From Crocinitomicaceae bacterium (GTDB lineage: Bacteria > Bacteroidota > Bacteroidia > Flavobacteriales_D > Crocinitomicaceae), in contig JAMLHA010000013.1 of the NCBI GenBank assembly GCA_023957475.1, positions 18,286-82,285 on the forward strand: a stretch of 64,000 nucleotides of DNA, read 5' to 3'. Each line of letters begins with the position of its first letter. Positions within the stretch are counted from its first letter, which is position 1. The position numbers were made by a program, and so were the translations under genes. The notes beneath the pieces are model-generated. The model did no database searches and had not been told where the DNA came from. It saw only the letters and a program-made list of their open reading frames with translations. Below, piece by piece: positions 36,559 to 46,043 of this stretch.

Positions 36559-37272
36559 ATGCAAAAAAATAACAAATTAATACTTGCTTTACGAGCTGAA
36601 AAATCAGATGTAGAAATTCATAAACACTCTGCCTATCAAATTGTGCTAACAGAAAATAATCCGTTTCATACAACACTAGAAAACAAGAAATACCAAAACA
36701 TTTATGGATTTGTAATCAAACCACAAGTGGCTCATTCTTGTGAATGCAGTAATAGCAATTTGATAATTATCAACATTGAAGCCTACTCATTTTTAGGTAA
36801 ATATATTTCAGAAAAGTTAGGGGATAAAAATGGTGATATTTTTTCGGACAATTTAGACTTTAAACGCTTTTTCAATAGTACAAAAAATGATTTTTCTATT
36901 CAAAACATTTTAAACATCGACCAATCAAACACGTTTATAGAACTGATAGATGTTAGAATTGAAAAATCAATTGCATATATCAATGAAAACTTCAAAAAAA
37001 ATAAATTTTCAACACAGGATATAGCTAATCATATTTTCTTATCACATTCACGATTAGCCACTTTGTTTAAAAAACAAATTGGAAGTAGTATTGGTAAATA
37101 TATTCTATGGACAAGATTAAAAAATGCCATTTTTCTTATATTATCCGATAACGAAAAAAGCCTTACCAATATTGCCTTGGAAAGCGGTTTTTATGATTCT
37201 TCGCAAATGATTAAATATATGTATCAAATGTTTGGGATTTCACCTTCTAAACTGCGACAAAAAGCGATTTGA
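36559..37272 (+). CDS. AraC-family transcriptional regulator
   Basis: 237 residues from ATG 36559 (an in-frame GTG at 36541 is not favoured). The N-terminal half (to about 130) is a cupin-like effector domain (EIHKHSAYQIVLT). The C-terminal ~100 residues hold two helix-turn-helix motifs: FSTQDIANHIFLSHSRLATLFKKQIGSSIGKYI and SLTNIALESGFYDSSQMIKYMYQMFGISPSKLRQ. It starts about 40 bp inside the left boundary of its cassette, 58 bp before the hydrolase gene, which it may control. Confidence 0.88.
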   Translation: MQKNNKLILALRAEKSDVEIHKHSAYQIVLTENNPFHTTLENKKYQNIYGFVIKPQVAHSCECSNSNLIIINIEAYSFLGKYISEKLGDKNGDIFSDNLDFKRFFNSTKNDFSIQNILNIDQSNTFIELIDVRIEKSIAYINENFKKNKFSTQDIANHIFLSHSRLATLFKKQIGSSIGKYILWTRLKNAIFLILSDNEKSLTNIALESGFYDSSQMIKYMYQMFGISPSKLRQKAI

Positions 37273-37330
37273 TACAATTTTTAGAGATTTAGTCGACTTA
37301 TTTTTGTAACTTAATTTTAAAATTTTAAAA

Positions 37331-38158
37331 ATGAGTATCAACAATCAAATAATTGAAGAAAACAGAGCCTTATATGATAGTGTAGGCAACATTTATCCGG
37401 CAAATGAAAATGTAACTATCACATCTGAAACCATTAACAACATTACCTGCCATTGGCTTAAACCTAAAAACCCAAAAGCGAATGAATTAGTCATTTACGT
37501 TCATGGTGGCGGATATGCGATTGGCTCATTTCAATCACACAAAGCAATGGTTTCGCATTTTGCAAATGGCTTGGAACGAACCATTCTTTTTGTGGAATAT
37601 TCATTAGCACCTGAAAAACCCTATCCTAATGGATTAAATGATGTATTAAGTGTCTACGAATGGGCGACTCAAAAATATTCAGATTTATATCTTTTTGGAG
37701 ACAGTGCAGGTGGCGGTTTAGTAATTGCTACAGTTTATGGAATAAGCCAAAGAAATCTTAAAGAGCCAAAAGCAGTTGCACTCATTTCGCCTTGGTATAA
37801 TTTGGAAACCAATAATCCATCTTCGGAAAATCGGCAACATTTAGACCAAATTTTAAACAAAGAAATGGTGCAAAACTTTGCCTATGCCTACGCTGGCGAA
37901 AACTTGTCAAAAGCTGACCCAAGCAAACTGAATTTTGAAATCTTTCCACCCGTTTTTATTGGTGTGGGTACAAACGAAATACTATTTGACGATGCAACCA
38001 ATTTCTTTAATATGATTTATAAAATACAACCCAGCTCGCAACTCAAAATTTATGGCGGACAAGGACACGTTTTAACGCAGTTGGATATTTCAAGCCATTC
38101 TGCACAAGATTTAATCATAAGTATCAACAACTTTTTTAAAAATAGTAGCAATGAATAG
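37331..38158 (+). CDS. Alpha/beta hydrolase (hormone-sensitive-lipase-like esterase)
   Basis: 275 residues. The HSL-family oxyanion motif VHGGGYAIG (about 57-65), the nucleophile elbow FGDSAGGGLV (Ser near 124), the Asp near PPVFIGVGTNEILFDDATN, and the catalytic His in YGGQGHVLTQ are all present. No signal peptide, so cytoplasmic; acts on short acyl esters or acylated small molecules by family analogy. It overlaps the next gene by 8 bp and follows the AraC regulator in the same cassette. Confidence 0.9.
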   Translation: MSINNQIIEENRALYDSVGNIYPANENVTITSETINNITCHWLKPKNPKANELVIYVHGGGYAIGSFQSHKAMVSHFANGLERTILFVEYSLAPEKPYPNGLNDVLSVYEWATQKYSDLYLFGDSAGGGLVIATVYGISQRNLKEPKAVALISPWYNLETNNPSSENRQHLDQILNKEMVQNFAYAYAGENLSKADPSKLNFEIFPPVFIGVGTNEILFDDATNFFNMIYKIQPSSQLKIYGGQGHVLTQLDISSHSAQDLIISINNFFKNSSNE

Positions 38159-38423
38159 AATATTAGTTATAATCACCTTATCAGACAGCGGAATAGAGAC
38201 TTTAAAAGCAACTCCAGAACTTCCAAAAAAAGAAATAGAATTTGTAAACCAATGGAAAGCCGAAGCTAAATTAGAAAATTTTTATATTTCTGTATCCAAA
38301 AAAGATGCAATTTTAGTATTCAAAGACATTGATGAAGCAAAATGCAAAGAAATGATAGAAATTTTACCCTATTTCCCTTATATGGAAAACATTGAATATC
38401 ATTATTTGAACAAACAATTTTAG
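38151..38423 (+). CDS. Small dimeric alpha/beta-barrel-like protein
   Basis: 90 residues. The pattern ILVIITLSDSG, then KKEIEFVNQWKAEAKLENFYISVSKKDAILVFKDIDEAKCKEMIEILPYFPYMENIEYHYL resembles muconolactone-isomerase/YCII-like ferredoxin folds (a beta-alpha-beta-beta-alpha-beta order). It may sense or modify a small molecule linked to the neighbouring esterase, which it overlaps by 8 bp. Family assignment is tentative. Confidence 0.7.
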   Translation: MNRILVIITLSDSGIETLKATPELPKKEIEFVNQWKAEAKLENFYISVSKKDAILVFKDIDEAKCKEMIEILPYFPYMENIEYHYLNKQF

Positions 38424-38483
38424 GGAATCATCATGAATTGAAAATATATTTGTTAATTTGGCATGACAAAATGCGATAAGCAC

Positions 38484-38619
38484 AGCAGGTAACAGCAGTT
38501 TGGCAAAATGGCGGGTTTAGTGCTAAATTCAAGTTCAGTTCTTCGATTGAACTTTTGTACAAAACTGAACATTTGTGCTTCGATTTCCGCCACCTTCGCC
38601 AAGCCGCAAAACGTTAGGT
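38484..38619 (+). repeat. attC-like site 2
   Basis: Left core AGCAGGTAAC (38484-38493), complementary to the start of the AraC cassette at 36516. Arms GTTTGGC and GGCGG pair with CCGCC and GCCAAGC. Right core GTTAGGT (38613-38619) fits the classical GTTRRRY. Confidence 0.8.
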
Positions 38620-38818
38620 GCAAGCGTAAAGAACGACCGTGCAACAAGAAACAGACGACTAAAAACGAGAAAAAGTAAACCATTTTGACAAGTGAACACA
38701 GACATAAAAACGATACAACAAACGGACAACGAGTAAGCCGACACTCATTGCCTACCCTTCTGTGTTTTAATTTTTTCCCCACCGCACAAAAAAAATTGAA
38801 TTTCTATTGCCACCGTAC

Positions 38819-38884
38819 AAATGGCACATTTGGTTTTTTCCAACGCACGAGCCAACGCTCAAAAAACCAAAAGAGCCATTTTTT
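38819..38884. repeat. Hairpin P1 at the left end of the defence block
   Basis: Stem 1 AAATGGC with GCCATTT, an unpaired ACA facing AGA, then stem 2 TTTGGTTTTTT with AAAAAACCAAA, and a loop CCAACGCACGAGCCAACGCTC. The same plan (mismatched ACA/AGA and CCAACGCAC-type loop) recurs at 51155, 56574 and 62610. Confidence 0.8.
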
Positions 38885-38955
38885 AGCCAACGCACGGACA
38901 GAAAGACCGACAATAAAAAGTAATTTAGCGAACTAATAAATAAAGAGAATTTTAA

Positions 38956-40548
38956 ATGAGTGAAGACCAAAAACGAGTATTAGAACAACAACTTTGGAAT
39001 ATAGCCAATACGCTGAGAGGCAAAATGAATGCGGACGAGTTCCGTGACTATATTTTGGGCTTCATTTTCTATAAATACCTGAGCGAGAAAATGGAAATTT
39101 TCGCTAATGACATCTTGAAACAAGACAAAATTAAGTTTCGTGAAATAACGCCAAAAACAGCACAAGCCAATGACTTTTTAGAAGCTATAAAAGAAGAAGC
39201 TTTGGAAAAATTAGGCTACTTCCTTAGACCGGAAGAACTCTTTACTGAAGTGGCTAAAAGAGGAATGGGCAACAATGAAGACATTGACCTTTTTGACGAC
39301 AGCAAAACAAATTTCATACTTGAAGACCTTCAAAAAATACTGACCAACATACAACTGAGTACAATGGGTACTGACAGCGAAGAGGACTTTGACAACCTCT
39401 TTGAAGATATGGATTTGAACAGTACCAAACTTGGCAAAACTCCCGAAGCAAGAAATGCAATTATTGCAAAGGTGCTAACGCACCTTGACAAGATTGATTT
39501 CAAGTTAGAAAATACGGAATTAGATGTTTTGGGTGATGCCTACGAATATTTGATTGGACAATTTGCCAGCGGTGCAGGTAAAAAAGCAGGTGAATTTTAC
39601 ACACCACAGGAAGTTTCTAAAATATTGGCAAAGATTGTTACCACAGGAAAGCAAAAACTTAAATCGGTTTACGACCCTACTTGTGGTTCAGGCTCTTTGT
39701 TGTTGCGTGTAGCCCGAGAAGTTAAAGATGTGGCAATGTTTTACGGACAAGAAATGAACCGTACCACATACAACCTTGCCCGAATGAATATGATTCTGCA
39801 CGGTGTGCATTATCGCCAATTTGACATTAAGCAAGAAGATACATTGGAATATCCGCAACATATAGAAGAATTGCCTTTTGAAGCCATTGTTGCCAATCCG
39901 CCTTTTTCTGCCAAATGGAGTGCGAACCCTATTTTTACGAGTGACGACCGCTTTAGCCAATACGGAAAGTTAGCTCCTGCAAGTAAAGCAGATTTTGCCT
40001 TTGTGCAACATATGATTTACCATTTGGCTGAAAATGGAACTATGGCAATTGTATTGCCACACGGTGCATTGTTTAGAGGTGGAGCAGAACAACACATTCG
40101 TAAATTTTTAATTGAAAACAAAAACTATTTAGATGCAGTGATTGGATTACCAGAAAAGATATTTTTTGGGACGGACATACCCACTTGTATAATGGTTTTC
40201 AAGAAATGTAGAGAAAACCCTAATAATGTAGTTTTTATAGATGCCAGTCAACACTATGCAAAAGGAACTCAAAACTATTTGAGACAAGAGGATATTGATA
40301 AAATCATAAACACCTATCAAAACAGGATAACAGAAGACAAGTACAGTTTTGTTGCTTCCCTTGAACAAATTCGTGAAAACGATTACAACTTGAACATACC
40401 TCGCTATGTAGATACATTTGAGGAAGAAGAGGAAATTGATTTAGATGCAGTTTCTAACAAATTGGTTGATTTGGACAAAGCCATCAAAACTACAGAAAGC
40501 GAGATAGCTAAATTTTGTAAAGAATTGAACATTTCAACGCCTTTTTAA
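38956..40548 (+). CDS. hsdM: Type I restriction-modification system, methyltransferase subunit
   Basis: N6-adenine methyltransferase that methylates the host target sequence with HsdS. 530 residues. HsdM N-terminal helical domain (1-150, LEQQLWNIANTLRGKMNADEFRDYILGFIFYKYLSEK), AdoMet-binding motif I DPTCGSGSLLLRVA (near 240), and the catalytic NPPF in VANPPFSAKW (near 315). The C-terminal helices include DYNLNIPRYVDTFEEEEEID. The gene is 2 bp upstream of hsdS. Confidence 0.96.
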   Translation: MSEDQKRVLEQQLWNIANTLRGKMNADEFRDYILGFIFYKYLSEKMEIFANDILKQDKIKFREITPKTAQANDFLEAIKEEALEKLGYFLRPEELFTEVAKRGMGNNEDIDLFDDSKTNFILEDLQKILTNIQLSTMGTDSEEDFDNLFEDMDLNSTKLGKTPEARNAIIAKVLTHLDKIDFKLENTELDVLGDAYEYLIGQFASGAGKKAGEFYTPQEVSKILAKIVTTGKQKLKSVYDPTCGSGSLLLRVAREVKDVAMFYGQEMNRTTYNLARMNMILHGVHYRQFDIKQEDTLEYPQHIEELPFEAIVANPPFSAKWSANPIFTSDDRFSQYGKLAPASKADFAFVQHMIYHLAENGTMAIVLPHGALFRGGAEQHIRKFLIENKNYLDAVIGLPEKIFFGTDIPTCIMVFKKCRENPNNVVFIDASQHYAKGTQNYLRQEDIDKIINTYQNRITEDKYSFVASLEQIRENDYNLNIPRYVDTFEEEEEIDLDAVSNKLVDLDKAIKTTESEIAKFCKELNISTPF

Positions 40549-40550
40549 TA

Positions 40551-41762
40551 ATGAGAAATACCAATACAAAACCAGTTTTGCGATTTCCTGAATTTAAAGA
40601 GAATTGGAAACCTGTACAACTCAAGGAAATTTTAAAAGAACATAAGTCGAGAAACACGAAAAACCTAGTTGAGGAAGTGTTTTCTGTTGCCAAAGAAAAA
40701 GGTGTTATTAACCAAATAGAGCATTTAGGAAGGTCTTATGCTTCTGACGACATTTCAAATTACAAAGTAGTTTATCCAAATGATGTAGTTTATACAAAAA
40801 GCCCGACAGCAGGATTCCCTTTTGGTATTATCAAGCAAAATAAATTAGACCGCACAGGAGTAGTTTCTGTTCTTTATGCCGTATTCAAGCCTAAAAATAT
40901 TGAATTGGGTTTGTTGCTTGACTTCTATTTTTCGTCTTGGGTAAACACTTACAATTATCTTGTACCCTTGGTTCATAAAGGTGCGAAAAACACAATGAAC
41001 ATTGGAAATGAAGATTTTTTAAATGGTGCGAAAATTTACCTTCCAACTGAAAAAGAAGAACAGAAAAAAATTGCAGATTTTTTAATTCAAATAGACAACC
41101 GCATTGCTCAACTCACAGAGAAAAAAGAGCATTTAGAGCTATACAAAAAAGGAATTACGCAAAAAATATTCTCCCAAAAACTTCGCTTTAAAGATGAAAA
41201 TGGAAAGGACTTTCCAGAGTGGAAATATCTAAATGGTAACAAACTTTTTGAACCAATTTCAAATAAAAATCATAATTCTGATTTGCCTATTTTAGCTATT
41301 TCACAGGAATTTGGTGCAGTACCAAGAGAAATGATTAATTACCATATATCAGTAACAGAGAAAAGCGTAGATAGCTATAAAGTTGTTGAAAAAGGAGATT
41401 TTATAATTAGTTTGAGGTCTTTTCAAGGCGGTATTGAATATTCTGAATACAATGGGATTTGCAGTCCTGCATACATAATACTTCGTCCCAAAGTAGAAAT
41501 CTCAGATTATTTCTTTAAAACATACTTCAAAACAAATAACTACATACAAGAACTTTGTAGAAAACTTGAAGGAATCCGAGATGGGAAAATGATTAGTTAC
41601 AAATACTTTTCAGAGATAAAATTACCATTTCCACACATCAAGGAGCAAGAAAAAATCGCCTCATTTTTAAATGAAATCAGCCAACAAATCAGCTTGGTCA
41701 ATGAGCAACTAGAAGAAACCCGAACCTTTAAAAAGGCATTGTTAAGTAAATTATTTTGCTAA
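40551..41762 (+). CDS. hsdS: Type I restriction-modification system, specificity subunit
   Basis: 403 residues with two target-recognition domains, each followed by a conserved helical spacer: the central one EEQKKIADFLIQIDNRIAQLTEKKEHLELYKKGITQKIF (about 165-205) and the distal one IKEQEKIASFLNEISQQISLVNEQLEETRTFKKALLSKLF (about 362-402). TRD1 starts LRFPEFKENWKPVQLKEIL and TRD2 after DFPEWKYLNGNKLFEPIS. The bipartite DNA target is set by the two TRDs. Its stop overlaps the Shedu-like gene's ATG by one base. Confidence 0.94.
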   Translation: MRNTNTKPVLRFPEFKENWKPVQLKEILKEHKSRNTKNLVEEVFSVAKEKGVINQIEHLGRSYASDDISNYKVVYPNDVVYTKSPTAGFPFGIIKQNKLDRTGVVSVLYAVFKPKNIELGLLLDFYFSSWVNTYNYLVPLVHKGAKNTMNIGNEDFLNGAKIYLPTEKEEQKKIADFLIQIDNRIAQLTEKKEHLELYKKGITQKIFSQKLRFKDENGKDFPEWKYLNGNKLFEPISNKNHNSDLPILAISQEFGAVPREMINYHISVTEKSVDSYKVVEKGDFIISLRSFQGGIEYSEYNGICSPAYIILRPKVEISDYFFKTYFKTNNYIQELCRKLEGIRDGKMISYKYFSEIKLPFPHIKEQEKIASFLNEISQQISLVNEQLEETRTFKKALLSKLFC

Positions 41763-43120
41763 TGGCTATTAAAAAAGAACCAATAGAATTACTTAAAACA
41801 AAACTCAATAGATGTATTAATGGAAATATGTCATTGACAAATCGTAGCCTTAAAGCAGGTAATAGGATTCTAATAAAGTACAATCAAAATTTTGTTGAGT
41901 ACACCGAAAACGGATATTTGTATGACGGTACCGACCGTTTTTACACAAGAGATTACACAGTAAAAATCGAATTAAATAGAGAAAATCTTTCGCTCATAAG
42001 TTCATCAAGTTCAAAACCAGATAAGAATTTTGGTTTTTTCTTGGGCTTTATGAAAAACATTACTGCCCAAGACCTTACTAAGATTGTAATCTCGAATGAA
42101 AACAAGGTTGAACCACCAATACTTTATACAACAAAATCATTATTTGAAGACTACAAGAAAATTGCAAAGGAAGAAGGAATTGATAAAAATATTCGAATCA
42201 GAAATAGAGTTGCACCATATTTAAAAAACCACTTCGATATAGAATTAAATGAGGCAGAAGCACAGAAAGACTATTCTCTTGCATTAAAAGAAATAATCGC
42301 CAGCAATCAAGTTTCACAAGCTGATATCATAAACCTCACAGGCAATCTTGAAACAGGTGAAAATATCAATCTTGTAGTTGAAAAGAAGATTAATAAACAA
42401 GTTGATTGGTTAATAAAAACTATTGAAGAACAAATCTTAAGTAAATCAAAAATTACCACCGCTGAAGCAAAAACCATTGGAAATACATATTTCGGATTTC
42501 CTAAAATTCAGATTAAAGGTCCTGAGGATTTGATGGAAAAGATTTTGACTAAATATGGTCAATATACTTTTTTTGGCGTGCCTGCAATGATTAACACAAA
42601 CAAGTACGTTATCCATCACGGAGATTTATCTCGTTCTCAATTAGATTTAATACTCATTAGCCACTTAGGCGATATTGAACTAGTAGAACTAAAAAGGTCA
42701 GATGAAATTTTGATGGATTTTGATTTTGGCAGAAAAAAGTTTTATCCAACCAAAACATTAGCAGCTGCGATTTCTCAGTGCGAACGATACATCACAACAA
42801 TCAATAGAGATAATGATGAAAGTTTCAAAATTGACAATAAAAAAATTAGAGAATTTCTTCAAGAACAAATAGGTGCGGATAATTTAGATGTTGAATCTGT
42901 AAGACCAACAGGAACAATTATAATAGGTAACTCTAATTCTATTTTTACCCAATATGAAAATCTAAATGCCTCACAAAAAGCAAAAATTTCAAAGGTTCAA
43001 TATGAAACAAACGGAAAATTAGCCTACAAGGAGTTGAAAAATACTTACAAAAATATTAAGGTGCTTACATATAGCGAATTAGTAGGACACGCTAAAACAA
43101 GATTGCAGTTGGATTTATGA
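41762..43120 (+). CDS. Shedu-like (DUF4263) nuclease-domain protein
   Basis: 452 residues from ATG 41762; the A of the ATG is the last base of the hsdS stop. The C-terminal third carries a PD-(D/E)xK-type nuclease core in DUF4263/SduA order: SRSQLDLILIS (Asp), IELVELKRSDEI (E-x-K), and ALAAAISQCERYI-type helix (TLAAAISQCERYITTI) with the Gln and Tyr of the family. The N-terminal ~200 residues are variable, as in Shedu proteins, whose N-termini sense infection. It overlaps hsdR by 4 bp. Its role inside a type I operon could be an extra defence module; the Shedu family call is from motif order. Confidence 0.75.
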   Translation: MAIKKEPIELLKTKLNRCINGNMSLTNRSLKAGNRILIKYNQNFVEYTENGYLYDGTDRFYTRDYTVKIELNRENLSLISSSSSKPDKNFGFFLGFMKNITAQDLTKIVISNENKVEPPILYTTKSLFEDYKKIAKEEGIDKNIRIRNRVAPYLKNHFDIELNEAEAQKDYSLALKEIIASNQVSQADIINLTGNLETGENINLVVEKKINKQVDWLIKTIEEQILSKSKITTAEAKTIGNTYFGFPKIQIKGPEDLMEKILTKYGQYTFFGVPAMINTNKYVIHHGDLSRSQLDLILISHLGDIELVELKRSDEILMDFDFGRKKFYPTKTLAAAISQCERYITTINRDNDESFKIDNKKIREFLQEQIGADNLDVESVRPTGTIIIGNSNSIFTQYENLNASQKAKISKVQYETNGKLAYKELKNTYKNIKVLTYSELVGHAKTRLQLDL

Positions 43121-46029
43121 GTAAACAAAGTGAACAAATATTAGAAGAACAATTAATTGCCCAGTTACAAAAATTGGGTTACGGTTATATTACGCTCAAT
43201 AATGAAGCGGCATTATTAGGAAATCTCAAAAACCAATTAGAAAAGCACAACCAAATTTCTCTTTCAGATGCCGAGTTTGATAAAGTATTGAATCTATTAA
43301 ACAAAGGTTCTGTTTTTGAAAAATCTAAAACGCTTCGCCAAAAACAACATATTGTAAGAGACAACGGAGATAATCTCTATTTTGAATTTCTGAATACGGA
43401 ACATTGGTGTCAAAACCAATATCAGGTAACCAACCAAGTAAGCCAAGAAGGAAAATACAAAAACCGTTATGATGTTACGATTTTAATCAATGGTTTGCCT
43501 TTAGTTCAAATAGAATTGAAACGCAGAGGATTAGAACTTAAAGAAGCCTTTAACCAAATAAACCGCTATCAACGCCACTCATTTGGTGCAAATTCCGCTT
43601 TGTATCAATACGTTCAGATTTTCGTCATCAGTAATGGCGTAAATACAAAGTATTACGCCAACAACCGCAACCAAAGTTTCAAGCAAACTTTCTATTGGAC
43701 AGATTTTGAAAACAAGCGATTGACCAATATCCTCAACGGTTTTACAGATGCCTTTTTAGAACCTTGCCACATTAGTAAAATGATATGCAAATACATTGTG
43801 CTGAATGAGGCTTACAAAATACCAATGGTGCTTCGTCCATATCAATTTTATGCAGTAGAAGCATTGATTGACCGAGTAAAAAACTCCAACAAAAACGGTT
43901 ATATATGGCATACCACAGGTTCGGGCAAGACCTTAACCAGTTTTAAAGCCAGTCAAATTTTGATGAATTTGCCAGAAGTTCACAAAGTTGTTTTTGTAGT
44001 GGACAGAAAAGATTTGGATTACCAAACCACCAAGGAGTTCAACAGTTTTAGTGATGGTTGCATTGACGGAACAGACAACACTGCCAATTTGGTAAAACAG
44101 TTTATTGGCGCATACAAAGACAAAAAAGGCGAAGCCAAAAACACCAAACTAATTGTAACCACCATTCAGAAACTCAATACTGCCATCAGTAAATTGAAGT
44201 ACGAAAAGAAAATGGCAGACTTGAAGGATAAGCGAATCATTTTCATTTTTGACGAGTGCCACCGTAGCCAGTTTGGAGAAACCCACAACAGAATAAAAGA
44301 GTATTTCAACAATGCTCAAATGTTTGGTTTTACAGGCACACCCATTTTTGCCGACAATGCCAATAAAAATGAATTGGGCAAACGAACAACCAAAGACCTC
44401 TTTGAAGACTGTTTGCACAAATACGTAATTACAGATGCCATAAAAGACGAAAACGTATTGAAGTTTTCAGTTGAGTATGTAGGCAGATACAAGCAAAAAG
44501 ACACAGCAACCGAAATTGATATTGAAGTTGAAGACATTGACACGCAGGAATTGATGGAAGATGAAAAGCGATTAGAAAAAATTGCCGATTACATCATCAA
44601 CAATCACAACCGAAAAACACACAGCAAGGATTTTTCGGCAATGTTTTGTGTGGACAGCGTAAAGTCATTGATTCGCTATTACGATATTTTCAAACGCAAA
44701 AAACTAGCAGGAGAACACAACCTAAATATTGCAACCATTTTCAGCTATGCAGCCAACGAAGATGATGCAGATGCCAATGGCTTTATTCCCGAAGAAGTTT
44801 CTGTAGTTGAAGAACCGAGAGCATTATATGGCTTGCAAGCCCACAGCCGTGAGAAGTTGGATGAATATATTGAAGACTACAATCAATTGTATGATGTAAA
44901 ATATTCCACCAAAACCAGTGAGGATTTTTACAACTACTACAACGACATTTCAAAAAAACTAAAAGACCGAGAACGCCAACCCGAAAATATAAATAATCGC
45001 ATAGATGTTTTATTGGTGGTGAATATGTTCCTAACAGGTTTTGATGCCAAGAAAGTGAACACGCTTTACGTTGATAAGAACTTAAAATATCACGGATTGA
45101 TTCAAGCTTTCAGCCGAACCAACCGAATTTTAAACGAACAGAAATCACAGGGCAATATTGTTGTTTTTAGAAACCTGAAAAACCGAACAGACGAAGCCAT
45201 TACACTATTCAGCAACAAAGAAGCGATTGAGGTTATCATAATGAAACCTTATGAAGATTATGTTGCCAAGTTTGATGAAGCCTTTGAAAAGCTATTAGAA
45301 GTTACACCTACAACAGACGCTGTAAACGACCTTGAAAGCGAAGATGACGAACTGAATTTCATTAAAGCATTTCGGGACTTGATGAGAATTAAAAACATTC
45401 TCACAGCCTTTTCAGACTTCAAATGGGAAGATTTGAAAATGAACGAGCAACTTTTTGAGGACTTCAAAAGCAAATATCTTGACCTTTACGATAAAGTAAA
45501 AAGCAACCACCAAAAAGAGAAAGTTTCCATTTTGGAAGATGTGGACTTTGAATTGGAGTTGATTCACCGTGACGAAATCAATGTTGCGTACATCATTCAG
45601 CTTTTAATCAAACTGAAATCTCAAACACAGAAAGACACAACCAAAGCAGAAAAGGAAATTTTCAACTTATTGAGTACAGAAGCTACTCTAAGAAGCAAAC
45701 GAGAACTCATAGAGAAATTTATTTTAGAGAATCTTCCAGTCATAAGCGACCCCAACAACATTACTCCTGCATTTGAGCAGTTTTGGAATAAAGAACAACA
45801 AAAGGAATTTTCTAAAATCGTACAAGAAGAAAACCTATCAGCCGAGAAAACGGAAAAACTCATTGAAGATTATTTATTTGCTGAAAGAGAGCCACTCCGT
45901 GACGAAGTTTTGGAACTAATTGAAGGCGAAAAACCAAGTTTACTTCACCGAAAAAAACTAGGCGACAGAATTTTGAAACGAATTGTGGATTTTGTGGAGA
46001 CATTTATTAACGGAATGAATTTGAATTAA
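43117..46029 (+). CDS. hsdR: Type I restriction-modification system, endonuclease/translocase subunit
   Basis: ATP-dependent DNA translocase and nuclease that cuts unmethylated DNA. 970 residues. An N-terminal PD-(D/E)xK nuclease (YDVTILINGLPLVQIELKRRGLELKEAFNQINRY, about 118-150), Walker A WHTTGSGKTLTSFKA (about 262-276), the DEAD-type box IFDECHRSQFGE (about 375-386), motif III FTGTP, and a second RecA fold with MFLTGFDAKKVNTLYVDK and AFSRTNRI. A C-terminal helical region binds the HsdM-HsdS core. It overlaps the Shedu-like gene by 4 bp. Confidence 0.96.
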   Translation: MSKQSEQILEEQLIAQLQKLGYGYITLNNEAALLGNLKNQLEKHNQISLSDAEFDKVLNLLNKGSVFEKSKTLRQKQHIVRDNGDNLYFEFLNTEHWCQNQYQVTNQVSQEGKYKNRYDVTILINGLPLVQIELKRRGLELKEAFNQINRYQRHSFGANSALYQYVQIFVISNGVNTKYYANNRNQSFKQTFYWTDFENKRLTNILNGFTDAFLEPCHISKMICKYIVLNEAYKIPMVLRPYQFYAVEALIDRVKNSNKNGYIWHTTGSGKTLTSFKASQILMNLPEVHKVVFVVDRKDLDYQTTKEFNSFSDGCIDGTDNTANLVKQFIGAYKDKKGEAKNTKLIVTTIQKLNTAISKLKYEKKMADLKDKRIIFIFDECHRSQFGETHNRIKEYFNNAQMFGFTGTPIFADNANKNELGKRTTKDLFEDCLHKYVITDAIKDENVLKFSVEYVGRYKQKDTATEIDIEVEDIDTQELMEDEKRLEKIADYIINNHNRKTHSKDFSAMFCVDSVKSLIRYYDIFKRKKLAGEHNLNIATIFSYAANEDDADANGFIPEEVSVVEEPRALYGLQAHSREKLDEYIEDYNQLYDVKYSTKTSEDFYNYYNDISKKLKDRERQPENINNRIDVLLVVNMFLTGFDAKKVNTLYVDKNLKYHGLIQAFSRTNRILNEQKSQGNIVVFRNLKNRTDEAITLFSNKEAIEVIIMKPYEDYVAKFDEAFEKLLEVTPTTDAVNDLESEDDELNFIKAFRDLMRIKNILTAFSDFKWEDLKMNEQLFEDFKSKYLDLYDKVKSNHQKEKVSILEDVDFELELIHRDEINVAYIIQLLIKLKSQTQKDTTKAEKEIFNLLSTEATLRSKRELIEKFILENLPVISDPNNITPAFEQFWNKEQQKEFSKIVQEENLSAEKTEKLIEDYLFAEREPLRDEVLELIEGEKPSLLHRKKLGDRILKRIVDFVETFINGMNLN

Positions 46030-46043
46030 TTAAAAAAATTAAA

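Larger units (their letters stand above)
38424..38955. other. Non-coding stretch before the type I R-M operon
   Basis: This 530-bp gap contains attC-like site 2 (38484-38619), an 18-bp inverted-repeat arm (38788-38805), and a 66-bp hairpin (38819-38884). Open frames on either strand are composed of low-complexity or repeat-derived residues and none is credible as a gene. Confidence 0.75.

Noticed and set aside
38453..38970. Several overlapping frames on both strands before hsdM
   Set aside because: They are produced by attC site 2, the inverted repeat and hairpin P1; none has family features.
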